A DNA stretch of 64,000 bases from Comamonas sp009360615. Its GTDB lineage: Bacteria; Pseudomonadota; Gammaproteobacteria; Burkholderiales; Burkholderiaceae_C. The position numbers and the translations under genes were made by a program. The stretch lies in assembly GCF_035784015.1 (NCBI RefSeq), contig NZ_JALKOW010000002.1; one strand, given 5' to 3'. Below are positions 1 through 10,610 of the stretch, piece by piece (the first letter of the stretch is position 1; every line of letters begins with the position of its first letter). The notes beneath the pieces were generated by a model. It did no database searches, was not told the DNA's origin, and saw nothing but the letters and a program-made list of their open reading frames with translations.

Positions 1-1
1 A

Positions 2-2155
2 GGCATAGAACAAGGACAAAACCACCCCGACGACGTCAGCTCCCTCATCTGGCTGCTGCGCACCTTCCGCTACTTCGGCTGGGTGCAGGAGCCCGTGGCT
101 TACTGGAAGCTCGGAGACGAGTATCTGAACCAGCTGGACACCCTGGCCCAGGAAATCCGCCGCGGCTACGAAGTTGGCAATATCAGCCGCGAAAACATTG
201 CCACCTGGAAACGCGAGATCGACCTGATCAACCAGGGCGTGACTGCCCTGACCCGAGCCTTCAGCGACTCTCTGGGAGAAAGCTCGCGCAACATCGTCTG
301 GCTGCTGCTCGCGCTCAACGGTACCCTGGCCATCGGACTGGTGGGCCTGTGGGTCTGGAACACCTGGAGGCTGATTCAGCTGCGGGAGCAGGTTCAGGAG
401 GGACTGAACAGCGAAAAGGAGCGTGCGGAAACCACGCTCGCGGCGCTCAGCGATGCGGTCATCACCACCAATGCCAAGGGCATGGTCAACTACGTCAATC
501 CGGCGGCCATCGGCCTGCTGGGCCTGCAAAGCCAAAACTATCTGGACAAGCCCATCAAGCAGGTGCTGCAGTTCTACACCATGGACGCATCCATCACCAG
601 CGAGGGCCTGCTCGCTCAGCTGGTCAGCGAGACCAAGGAAAGCACCGTCGTGCGTGACGAGCAAACCCACTGGGTGCGACGTACCGACCACAGCATCGTA
701 CCGGTCAAGGTGCTGGGCTCCGCCATGCAGCGCGACGGGCTGACAACAGGTGCAGTCTTTGTGCTGCGCGATGTATCGCGCGAGCAGCAATACATGGATC
801 AGATCTCCTGGAACGCGCGCCACGACATGTTGACAGGTCTGGAAAACCGCGGCGAATTCGAGCGGCGGCTGCAAAAGATGCTGACCCAGGGCCTGCATCA
901 GGTCAAGCCCTATGCCCTGCTGTATATCGACCTGGACCAGTTCAAACTGATCAACGAAACCAGCGGCCATGCCGCGGGCGATGAGGTCCTGTGCGAAGTC
1001 TCGCGCATGCTGCAGGCCAATCTGCGCGAAACCGATTGCCTGGCACGCATGGGCGGCGACGAGTTTGCCGTGCTGCTGGAGAACTGCCCGCCGTCCAATG
1101 TGGCCAGCATTGCCGAGAAGCTGCGCCTGGCGGCCCAGCAACTGCAGACGACCTGGGGAGAGAAGATATTGCGCACCGGCTTTTCCATCGGTGCCGTGCA
1201 TGTTCCCGGCGATGCGGTCAATGCCTCCGATCTGCTGCGAATGGTCGATATGGCCTGCTATCAGGCCAAGGAGCGTGGACGCAACAAGGTCTTTTTCTAC
1301 AAGGCCGAGGACGGCATCTACAGCCGCTACGTCAGCGAAATGGAATGGGCCACTCGCATTCGCACCGCATTGGACGAAGAGCGCTTTTGCCTGTATGCCC
1401 AGAGCATTGCTCCGCTGCAGCACATCAAGAGCGGCAAGCATGGCGGCATGCACTTCGAGGTCCTGTTGCGCCTGCGCGACGAGAACGGACAGATTCTGGC
1501 TCCGGGCCATTTCATACCCGCCGCAGAGCGCTACGGCCTGATGCCCTCGATAGACCGCTGGGTGATCTCCAAAGCGCTGCAGACGCTGGCCCAGCAGCCC
1601 GGACATGCCAAGCTGGTGGAAACCTGTGCCATCAACCTCTCCGGTCCCAGTCTGGATGACGAAGGACTGCTGGAATTTGTGAAGGAACAGCTGCAGCTGC
1701 ACGGAATTGCGGCACAGAAATTGTGCTTTGAAATCACCGAAACCAGCGCCATCGGCAACCTCAGCAACGCCACCCGGCTGATCCAGGCGCTTCGCGCCCT
1801 GGGCTGCCGCTTTGCCCTGGATGATTTCGGCGTTGGCATGTCGTCACTGACCTATCTGAAGCAATTGCCGGTCGACTATCTGAAGATCGACGGCGGCTTC
1901 GTGCGTGACATGCTCAAGGACAAGGGCGATCACGCCATGGTGGAGATGATCAATCGCATCGGCCAGACCCTGGGCAAAAAAACGGTTGCCGAGTTCGTCG
2001 AAAGCCGCGAGATCGCCATGGAACTCATGCGCATGGGCGTGGACTACGTGCAGGGCTACGCGATTGCCCGCCCCAAGCCGATGACCGGCGATTACTTCGC
2101 CGCCACGCAGGACAACCAGCTGCCCCATTGGTGCGGAGCACTGGTCATGGGCTGA
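2..2155 (+). CDS. Membrane-bound PAS-GGDEF-EAL cyclic-di-GMP protein (5' end outside window)
   Basis: The frame is open from base 2, so the N-terminus lies outside the window. Numbering from the GTG at 83: the end of a periplasmic or helical sensor region (1-70), a transmembrane helix (71-92), a PAS domain (about 113-233), a GGDEF domain with intact GGDEF (324-328) preceded by an RETD inhibitory site, and a C-terminal EAL domain. The EAL signature reads EVL (459-461). The other phosphodiesterase landmarks are present: the Asn of INLSG, the Glu of EITET, the DDFG and KID motifs, AEFVE and VQGY. It probably makes and/or degrades cyclic di-GMP in response to a periplasmic signal. Whether both activities survive cannot be read from sequence; the A-to-V change is conservative. 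Confidence 0.9.
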   Translation, partial: GIEQGQNHPDDVSSLIWLLRTFRYFGWVQEPVAYWKLGDEYLNQLDTLAQEIRRGYEVGNISRENIATWKREIDLINQGVTALTRAFSDSLGESSRNIVWLLLALNGTLAIGLVGLWVWNTWRLIQLREQVQEGLNSEKERAETTLAALSDAVITTNAKGMVNYVNPAAIGLLGLQSQNYLDKPIKQVLQFYTMDASITSEGLLAQLVSETKESTVVRDEQTHWVRRTDHSIVPVKVLGSAMQRDGLTTGAVFVLRDVSREQQYMDQISWNARHDMLTGLENRGEFERRLQKMLTQGLHQVKPYALLYIDLDQFKLINETSGHAAGDEVLCEVSRMLQANLRETDCLARMGGDEFAVLLENCPPSNVASIAEKLRLAAQQLQTTWGEKILRTGFSIGAVHVPGDAVNASDLLRMVDMACYQAKERGRNKVFFYKAEDGIYSRYVSEMEWATRIRTALDEERFCLYAQSIAPLQHIKSGKHGGMHFEVLLRLRDENGQILAPGHFIPAAERYGLMPSIDRWVISKALQTLAQQPGHAKLVETCAINLSGPSLDDEGLLEFVKEQLQLHGIAAQKLCFEITETSAIGNLSNATRLIQALRALGCRFALDDFGVGMSSLTYLKQLPVDYLKIDGGFVRDMLKDKGDHAMVEMINRIGQTLGKKTVAEFVESREIAMELMRMGVDYVQGYAIARPKPMTGDYFAATQDNQLPHWCGALVMG

Positions 2156-2182
2156 ACGCAGCGCTTGCCTTTCCCCAAAGAA

Positions 2183-2205
2183 AAACGACGCCTCTGGCGT
2201 CGTTT
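2183..2205. terminator. Convergent intrinsic terminator
   Basis: A perfect 10-bp stem AAACGACGCC/GGCGTCGTTT with a 3-nt loop has A residues on one side and T residues on the other. It lies between the ends of the GGDEF/EAL gene and the convergent ygiQ-type gene and can serve both. Confidence 0.75.
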
Positions 2206-2238
2206 CCCGGTTTGGCAGCCCTCGGGCTGCAGCCGCCA

Positions 2239-4713
<2,475 letters not shown>

Positions 4714-4950
4714 GGGGATGGGCTTTGTACGGCCTCATGGCCTATTCGGAAAAACAACCTGTCAGTGTACTTTTCCGCCCTCGGCCTTGCACGAGCAAGG
4801 TCTTGCAGAAGCAGGGCTTGAACTCTGAACTTCATAGCAACTGTCGCTTGCGGTCATTGAGATCCAACACTCAATGCATCTTGAATCCTTGACAGAAAAA
4901 CGCCAACCGCTCTTTTGTTGATAGCAAAAAGATCGGGTGAAGTCGCCGCG

Positions 4951-5490
4951 TCAGTCCATTTCCTGGCTCGTGACGGCACCGGTCGCCGGGTCCAGCCTGA
5001 GCTTCATGATCGACAGGTCGGCACGCAGCAGCTTGACTTTGTAGCGGGTCCTGCCCCAGTCCGAATCCAGCTGGGCCTCCAGCGGCTTGCCGGGCATGGC
5101 GGCAACGGCGGCATCCACGGCCTGCGCCAGGGTGATGCGGGTATCGGCCAGGCGCTTGACATGCCTGGCCTCGGCCGGGCCCTTGTTCTTTTCCACGGCG
5201 GCATCGCCTGTGCGTGCATTCACGCGCAGCCTGACCTCCTCATTCGCTGGCGACACCAGGGTGACCGCATAATAGGGGGCAGCGCCTTTCCTTCCCTCTT
5301 CCAGCTCGGCGTCTATCGCCTCTCCCGAAACGACCGCCTGGGCTTTTTCGACGGCCTGGGAGAGGCCGATCTGCACGGCGCCGGCCAGGGACAGCCATTC
5401 GGCAGCTGATCTGGCCAGGGACGGAGCCGCACTCCCTCCGTACAGGCTCAGGGTGGCAGCTAGCAGCAAGGTTCCGGAACGCAATCTCAT
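4951..5490 (-). CDS. Exported PepSY-domain protein
   Basis: A 179-residue protein with an N-terminal signal peptide (MRLRSG then a hydrophobic LLLAATLSLYGG core) and two PepSY-like repeats, roughly residues 35-100 and 110-179, each with the Ala-rich helix followed by a Y.V.L strand and an LDPATG turn. PepSY proteins are usually periplasmic or membrane associated and bind or inhibit other proteins; the target here is unknown. I chose the ATG at 5490 because GGAGGA lies 7 nt upstream and the signal peptide starts there; an upstream extension to 5727 would destroy the signal peptide. It stands alone, 211 bp downstream of the DUF2783 gene. Confidence 0.8.
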   Translation of the reverse strand: MRLRSGTLLLAATLSLYGGSAAPSLARSAAEWLSLAGAVQIGLSQAVEKAQAVVSGEAIDAELEEGRKGAAPYYAVTLVSPANEEVRLRVNARTGDAAVEKNKGPAEARHVKRLADTRITLAQAVDAAVAAMPGKPLEAQLDSDWGRTRYKVKLLRADLSIMKLRLDPATGAVTSQEMD

Positions 5491-5643
5491 GAACCCATCC
5501 TCCGACAAGGGCAACCTCTGCAGTCTGCCCCGAATCCGGGGTTCGAGCCTGTCAGATATCAAGCCGTATCGACTTTGAGAAAATCCATGCAAAGCCTTTG
5601 CCAGAAAAGGCTGCCCTCCATGAAGTTCAAGAGGATCGTGCAA

Positions 5644-5675
5644 GCAGCCCGCCAGGGCCGGGCCTTGCGGGCTGC
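5644..5675 (-). terminator. Stem-loop after the monooxygenase operon
   Basis: Perfect 9-bp arms GCAGCCCGC/GCGGGCTGC flank a 14-nt GC-rich loop, 27 bp past the stop of the DUF2783 gene. There is no clear T-run on the minus strand, so termination is only a possibility. Confidence 0.4.
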
Positions 5676-5701
5676 AATCGGATCTGAAACAGGCCGCTGA
5701 C

Positions 5702-5896
5702 TTACAGATCGCGCCGGGCTGCGGCAATCAGCTCGCCAAACTGGCCGGCGTCGCCCAGCCGATTGGCGGCCAGCAGCGCCAACTTGACCAGCAGCAGCTC
5801 GGACTTGTCCGCGCCCACGGCATCGATGGCGGCGGCCAGTTCGTCGTAGACGGTCTCCAGACCGGCGATATCAAGAGTGTTTGGGTTCATTTGCAT
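5702..5896 (-). CDS. DUF2783-like small protein
   Basis: A 64-residue, mostly helical acidic protein (TVYDELAAAIDAVG, LLLVKLALLAANRLGD) that resembles the DUF2783 family, whose members often sit beside FAD monooxygenases. It starts 6 bp after the stop of the monooxygenase gene, so the two are co-transcribed and probably translationally linked. Two ATGs are possible: 5896 with GAGGAAAG directly upstream, or 5890 (MNPNTLD) with the same site at a longer distance. Function unknown; an accessory role for the monooxygenase is inferred from neighbourhood only. Confidence 0.7.
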   Translation of the reverse strand: MQMNPNTLDIAGLETVYDELAAAIDAVGADKSELLLVKLALLAANRLGDAGQFGELIAAARRDL

Positions 5897-5902
5897 CTTT
5901 CC

Positions 5903-7600
5903 TCAGGCTGGCAAGGCCGCCTTGAATGCGGCCTGCAGGCGATGGGCGTCCAGCGCCATCCAGCGCGCACAGACATGTTGATCGGGGCGCAACAGATAGG
6001 CCGCGCCATCGGCCATCACGCCATAGCGGGCGCGACAGCGGCCTTCGCTGTCGTCGAGCACCAGATCGGCCCCCTGGATCGCGCTCGCGGCCTGGCTGCT
6101 GACGGCAATCAGGCGCACGCCGATGCCGCGAGCCCTGACCCCGGCCGCGACCGCTTGCAGCTCGGCGGGAATCGCCTTGCCGTTCGTGAAATACAGCAGA
6201 TCGAAGCCGCCCCCCAGGTGGTCGAGCAGATAGCTGTCCGGCGCAAAGCGTACGTTCAGAGGCGGCGCACCGTGGGCGGGGCCGGCCTTGAACAGCAGAT
6301 TGTCGTCGCCCATGCTGTTGAGCGGCGAGCTGCCGTACTCATGCGGACGCGAGGTGCGCCAGTGGTAGAGCGGGCCGACAAAGGGCTGACTCAGCGACAG
6401 GGACAGCACGGCATCGCGCAGCAACCTGAAGCCTCGGCTGGGCGGTGCCATGAAACGCGTGCTCTTGCCGGCCTCCTCGACAATCTCGCGGGCCGCTCCC
6501 ACGCGCTCGCTGCTGTAGCTTTGCAGCAGCGTGGCGCTGGCCGCCCCCTTGGCAACCAGGGCCAGACGCCAGCCCAGACCCTGGGCATCCTGAAAACCCG
6601 TGTTGGCACCGCGCACGCCGAAGATGGGCAGCATATGGGCGGCGTCGCCCGCAAAGATCACGCGGCCATGTACATAATCGGGCAGGGTCAGCGCACGGGC
6701 CGAGTAGACGGAGCTCCAGTCCATCTCCCAGGGCGTGCCGCCAAAGCCGATCATCTCCAGCTGTGCATCGATGCGCGCCTTCAGCGACTCGGGCCTGAGC
6801 GCATCCTCGGGGTCCTCGCCGGCAGGCAACTGGTAGTCCACACGCCAGATGCCATGTGGCTCGCGGTGCATGAGGATGGTGTTGCCCGGATTCCATGCCG
6901 GATCGAAGAACGCGAGACGCTCGGTGGGCAGAGGCAGGTCGATGCGGATGTCGGCGATCACGAAGCGGCCTTCGTAGGAAGCGCCTTCCATCAGCAGATT
7001 CATGGCCGTGCGAATCCCGGAGCGCGCGCCATCGCAGGCCACCAGCCAGTCGGCCCGCAGCTCGTAGCTGCCTTCTGGGGTATCCACCTCCACCCAAACC
7101 TGCTCGCCTTTTTGCGCGACCTTGTTCACGCGGTTGCCCCAGCGCAGCTCGATCAGCGGGTTGGCCTGCACTGCATCAACCAGGTATTCCTCCAGGTACT
7201 GCTGCTGCAGATTGATCATGGGAAAGAAGCGGTCGTCGTCGGCCCGCGCGTTCTCCATGCGGAACACGCGCTGGCCGCGGTAGATGCTGTTGCCGTAGCA
7301 CCAGGGCAGTCCGGTCTCCGTCACACGCCGGGCCACGCCCACCTGCTGCAGGATTTCCATGGAGCGGCGCGTGAACACAATGGCACGGCTGCCTTCGGAC
7401 ACCTGAAGCTCGGACTCCAGCACGACACAGCGCTGGCCGTGGCGAGCAATCTCCAGCGCCGTGGTCAGACCCACGGGGCCGGTGCCGACGATGACGATGG
7501 GGTGAACTTGCTCGCCCGGATGCCGGGAGGCAAGCCAGGGCTGATGAACCTGGTACTGGTAGTAGATGGAGCGGCGTGGCTCGGCAAATGGCTGGTGCAT
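5903..7600 (-). CDS. FAD-dependent aromatic monooxygenase (phenol hydroxylase/MhpA type)
   Basis: 565 residues, a group A flavoprotein hydroxylase. The FAD Rossmann motif GTGPVG is at 39-44, the DG motif (WLVACDGARSG) near 190, and the second FAD motif (GDAAHMLPIFGVRGANTG) near 320. A C-terminal thioredoxin-like region is expected from the length. Such enzymes use NAD(P)H and oxygen to hydroxylate an aromatic ring, as in 3-hydroxyphenylpropionate or resorcinol breakdown; the substrate cannot be read here. The start at 7600 is preferred over an upstream in-frame start at 7633 because AGGAG lies 8 nt before it. It is followed by the DUF2783 gene, and a LuxR regulator gene lies upstream on the same strand. 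Confidence 0.88.
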   Translation of the reverse strand: MHQPFAEPRRSIYYQYQVHQPWLASRHPGEQVHPIVIVGTGPVGLTTALEIARHGQRCVVLESELQVSEGSRAIVFTRRSMEILQQVGVARRVTETGLPWCYGNSIYRGQRVFRMENARADDDRFFPMINLQQQYLEEYLVDAVQANPLIELRWGNRVNKVAQKGEQVWVEVDTPEGSYELRADWLVACDGARSGIRTAMNLLMEGASYEGRFVIADIRIDLPLPTERLAFFDPAWNPGNTILMHREPHGIWRVDYQLPAGEDPEDALRPESLKARIDAQLEMIGFGGTPWEMDWSSVYSARALTLPDYVHGRVIFAGDAAHMLPIFGVRGANTGFQDAQGLGWRLALVAKGAASATLLQSYSSERVGAAREIVEEAGKSTRFMAPPSRGFRLLRDAVLSLSLSQPFVGPLYHWRTSRPHEYGSSPLNSMGDDNLLFKAGPAHGAPPLNVRFAPDSYLLDHLGGGFDLLYFTNGKAIPAELQAVAAGVRARGIGVRLIAVSSQAASAIQGADLVLDDSEGRCRARYGVMADGAAYLLRPDQHVCARWMALDAHRLQAAFKAALPA

Positions 7601-7786
7601 GTTCTTGTCTCCTGGGGGCGCTTTCGTGGTCAAACCGGTGCGCTTTCATCCCCTTGCGGTCTGGCTTGCAATGCAGTGTAGAAAAGCAGCCCACCGCCGA
7701 TGTCACCAGATGGAGACAACATCTATCCCAAGTCAAATTTCAATGAAATCAGCCCCTACCCCTTTCCCATCAATCGATGGAAGCTA

Positions 7787-8671
7787 TCAAAGTTGACCAT
7801 CGACAGCTTCAGCAGGCTCCATCAGCAGCGCAAACAGCTCGCGCTGCCCCTGCACGCCCAGCTTGGTGCAGACACGTTTGACATAGGTGCGCGCACTGCT
7901 GACGGTAATGCCCAGACGCTGCGCCAGCGCGTCGGCATCCAGGCCCTGGGCCAGTGCCCTCACCACGTCGAGGTCGCGCGGCGTCAGTTGCTCGAAGCGC
8001 CGCGCCAGACGCGCCAGCACCAGACCGACCAGGTCGTCCTGCAACGCCTGACCCGCATAATGCAGACGCATGGCCTGCATGACCAAGGGAGCGAAAGCCT
8101 CGATGCAGCGAATGGCTGCCGCGTCGAAGCAGCCGTGCTCCTCGCCTCGATACAGGTTCACGGAAAGCCAGCGTGCGTTTTCCTGCAGCATCAGCAGCGA
8201 CAGCCGCTCGGCAATGCGCGGCAGCTCATAGCAGACTTGGCGGTACTCGGGGTGCTGCACGTCGTGCGGGCCCTGGCGATGAAGCCAGACGCGCGGCCTG
8301 GCATGCGGGTCCCTGGCAAGGCGCGCCAGCTCGGCCTGCATCACGCGCTGCGAACCATCGAGCGGATAGAAACGCTCGCTGTAATCCTGGGAGATCATGG
8401 GCAGCGCCCCCGTGCGCGCCCTGTCACCCATGCCAACCACACGCGGCCTGGCCATGCCCTGGAAGGAGAAGATCGTGCATTGGGCCAGCGGCACGTGGCG
8501 CCCCAGCAGCTGCAGGATCTGCTCGGCCACGGCATCGCTGCTGCTGCGCCCCACTCTCTCCATCATGGCCGTCACATCGGCCAGGGCCACAGGCAGCTGC
8601 GCCGCCTGCGCGGCAGCCGGCAGCAGCATCCAGTGCGAGGAATCGGGAAACGGCGCAGGGCTAGCAGTCAT
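7787..8671 (-). CDS. LuxR-family transcriptional regulator
   Basis: 294 residues. The C-terminus (about 230-280) is a LuxR/NarL helix-turn-helix: LTPRDLDVVRALAQG then LAQRLGITVSSARTYVKRVCTKLGV. The N-terminal 200 residues show no acyl-homoserine-lactone pocket signature or receiver aspartate that I recognise and look like a GAF-type ligand domain. It lies upstream of, and in the same direction as, the FAD monooxygenase gene with a 186-bp gap, so it is the best candidate for its regulator, perhaps sensing the aromatic substrate (inference). Confidence 0.82.
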   Translation of the reverse strand: MTASPAPFPDSSHWMLLPAAAQAAQLPVALADVTAMMERVGRSSSDAVAEQILQLLGRHVPLAQCTIFSFQGMARPRVVGMGDRARTGALPMISQDYSERFYPLDGSQRVMQAELARLARDPHARPRVWLHRQGPHDVQHPEYRQVCYELPRIAERLSLLMLQENARWLSVNLYRGEEHGCFDAAAIRCIEAFAPLVMQAMRLHYAGQALQDDLVGLVLARLARRFEQLTPRDLDVVRALAQGLDADALAQRLGITVSSARTYVKRVCTKLGVQGQRELFALLMEPAEAVDGQL

Positions 8672-8773
8672 GGGCTGCGATTCTCGCCGCTGTTTCGTGG
8701 CTGCGAAAAGGAAGAACCGGCTCCCCCTTTCAGGAGCGGCCGGCCATGCTTGCGACAGAAAATGCGGCCGGGC

Positions 8774-8941
8774 CTACCACTCACCCACGTTGCGTATGCG
8801 TTGCAGCAGCTCCCATTCGTCATCGGGTACTGCGGCCTGCAGGGATAGCGGCTCTGCCAGTTCCTGGGCCAGCGGAGGCGGCGTGAAGTGCTCGCGGCCA
8901 AAAGTATGTTCTTTCAGGGACTCTGGATGCGGATGGTTCAT
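8774..8941 (-). CDS. Small protein of unknown function, 55 residues
   Basis: The ATG at 8941 is preceded by AAAGGAGG, a near-perfect ribosome site, at a spacing of 5 nt. The product (MNHPHPESLKEHTFGREHF to RIRNVGEW) is hydrophilic, His-rich near the start and acidic near the end, with no signal peptide. The strong ribosome site argues that it is translated. The gene ends 102 bp upstream of the LuxR start on the same strand. I do not recognise the family. Confidence 0.6.
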   Translation of the reverse strand: MNHPHPESLKEHTFGREHFTPPPLAQELAEPLSLQAAVPDDEWELLQRIRNVGEW

Positions 8942-9130
8942 GGGGGCCTCCTTTGGCCACAGCTTAAGGCCCGAAGCGGGTCGCCTCCTGTAGGAATTGG
9001 CTTAAGGACACTGTCGAACCATCCCCACAGACCGCGTCGTCATGTCATGGCTCCGTCACAAAGGCCATCACCGGCCCCCACTTGCTGCAACGCTGCTCGG
9101 CACGGACTTTGCGGTTATGCTGCCGCCGCT

Positions 9131-9727
9131 ATGCCTCAGACCCTTCGTGCCCCCGTCACCAGCGAACTCATCATCAAGAAAAGCCGCTTTATCGGCTGCG
9201 TACAGCCCATGACGGACCGGGCCAGCGCGCAGGCCGTGGTGGATGCCCTCTGGCAGGAGCATCCTGGCGCGGCCCACGTCTGCTGGGCCCTGCTGGCGGG
9301 CGGGCAATCGGCCGCCGTGGATGACGGCGAACCCAGCGGCACGGCTGGCCGTCCCATGCTGGATGTGCTTCGCCATCAGGATCTGGAAGGGGTGCTGGCC
9401 ACCGTGGTGCGCTATTTTGGCGGCGTCAAGCTCGGCGCCGGCGGACTGGTGCGCGCTTATACCGATGCCGTGGCACAGGCCTTGCTGCAGGCCGAAAAAG
9501 TCGCCATTCAGCGCATGCAGACCTTGCAGTGCACGGCCCCCTACCCGCTGGAAGGTCTGGTGAGGCGCATGGCAGACGCTTCGGGCGCAGCATTGCTGGA
9601 AGTCGATCACGGCAGCCTGGTGCGCTTCATGCTGCAGTTGCCCGAGGCTGATGCTGCCCGGTTTGTCAGCGCCCTCAATGAAAGCGGCCAGGGCCGCATT
9701 GGCTGGCTCAAGACCGACGAGCTGTAG
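9131..9727 (+). CDS. yigZ: YigZ/IMPACT family protein
   Basis: 198 residues with the UPF0029 signature: KKSRFIG near the start, the conserved DDGEPSGTAGRPM segment near residue 65, then VVRYFGGVKLGAGGLVRAY. A second small domain follows. Bacterial YigZ proteins are homologues of eukaryotic IMPACT, and their molecular role is unclear. The ATG at 9131 gives the family-typical start (MPQTLRAPVTSELIIKKS); the frame is open further upstream to 8888, but that stretch is not conserved-looking. No clear ribosome site is visible. Confidence 0.88.
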   Translation: MPQTLRAPVTSELIIKKSRFIGCVQPMTDRASAQAVVDALWQEHPGAAHVCWALLAGGQSAAVDDGEPSGTAGRPMLDVLRHQDLEGVLATVVRYFGGVKLGAGGLVRAYTDAVAQALLQAEKVAIQRMQTLQCTAPYPLEGLVRRMADASGAALLEVDHGSLVRFMLQLPEADAARFVSALNESGQGRIGWLKTDEL

Positions 9728-9748
9728 AACTGTAGAGCTACAGGATGC

Positions 9749-9770
9749 AAAAAACCCGCCAGGGCGGGTT
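9749..9770 (-). terminator. Intrinsic terminator of the small lipoprotein gene
   Basis: Stem AACCCGCC/GGCGGGTT with a 2-nt loop. Read on the minus strand it is followed by six T residues, so it ends the lipoprotein transcript; in the plus direction it is a weaker terminator for yigZ. Confidence 0.75.
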
Positions 9771-9784
9771 CTTCGGCAGCCATT

Positions 9785-9934
9785 TCAGCAATTGCCCTTT
9801 TTGGCCTGGCCCGGAGGACAGCCATGCGGATGGGGCTTCTTGTAGCCATCATCGTAGTATCCGCCGCGGTCGTCATAGACCGCGCAGCCGCTGAGCACCC
9901 ACAGGGTCGCAGCCACAGCCAGCATCGTTTTCAT
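9785..9934 (-). CDS. Very small lipoprotein, 49 residues
   Basis: The ATG at 9934 opens a lipoprotein signal (MKTMLAVAATLWVLSGC) with lipobox LSGC, cysteine at position 17. The mature part is about 33 residues, rich in Tyr, Asp, Gly and Pro (DDRGGYYDDGYKKPHPHGCPPG), and ends in Cys. A strong terminator lies 15 bp downstream. It is a well-formed single-gene transcription unit that size cut-offs would miss. A mature lipid-anchored peptide with two further cysteines could be disulfide-bonded (inference). Function unknown. Confidence 0.75.
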   Translation of the reverse strand: MKTMLAVAATLWVLSGCAVYDDRGGYYDDGYKKPHPHGCPPGQAKKGNC

Positions 9935-10029
9935 GGGTGAGCCTTTTCTGATCTTCCGGAAGGCCAGTCTATAAGCGATCCGGACTGCATTCTGTGAACA
10001 ATCTTTTCAGCGGCCTGCCTGCGCGGCTT

Positions 10030-10521
10030 TCAATTGGCATGCGGCTGCGGCTCGACGGCCACCTGCAGGTGCAGCAACGTGAAATACAGGGTCACATCGC
10101 CCTGTTGGTCGATGAAGGTGCCCACGGCGTGCTGCAGGCGGGCTGCAATGCACAGGCACTCCATGGCCTCGGGGCGGCCACCGGGAATGCGGGCCGTGGT
10201 CAGCAGTGCCAGCTGGTTCTGGCGACCGAATTCATGCACGACCTCCAGCGCTTCGCCATGCTGCCTGGGAATGGCTTCGTTGGCCCAGCTCCAGACAAAG
10301 CTGCCATCCTGCTCGCTGCTGGTGCCCACCAGGCAAACCGTGGCGACCACCTCGTGCAACGGCGCTTCCAAGGCCAGCAGCGCGCGGTCCAGATCCCAGC
10401 GGTATTTCGGACGATCCTGAAGGCCGAACTGCCGGGGCCATTCGGCGTTGCGAGCCTGCATCATTTCAACGGCCTCACGGCTCCAGGCGGCCCAATCGGG
10501 GGTTTGTGCGTCGTTGCTCAT
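10030..10521 (-). CDS. DUF6882-like cytoplasmic protein
   Basis: 163 residues from the ATG at 10521 (MSNDAQTPDW). A TTG start 21 bp upstream is possible, but the ATG has GGA at a suitable distance. It has no signal peptide or membrane segment. The composition, with WSWANE and VHEFGRQN segments, resembles the DUF6882 group of unknown proteins; that assignment is from memory and tentative. No operon partner. Confidence 0.6.
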   Translation of the reverse strand: MSNDAQTPDWAAWSREAVEMMQARNAEWPRQFGLQDRPKYRWDLDRALLALEAPLHEVVATVCLVGTSSEQDGSFVWSWANEAIPRQHGEALEVVHEFGRQNQLALLTTARIPGGRPEAMECLCIAARLQHAVGTFIDQQGDVTLYFTLLHLQVAVEPQPHAN

Positions 10522-10610
10522 CGCGTATCCATTGCTTTTCAACAGAGCGCATTGTCTGCCAAGAAGTGGACTGGCACGGGGACCGCCCCCCTATGCCCTA
10601 CGGCTTGCAC

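Noticed and set aside
5891..7681. 596-codon open frame on the plus strand
   Set aside because: Antisense shadow of the FAD monooxygenase, typical for high-GC DNA.
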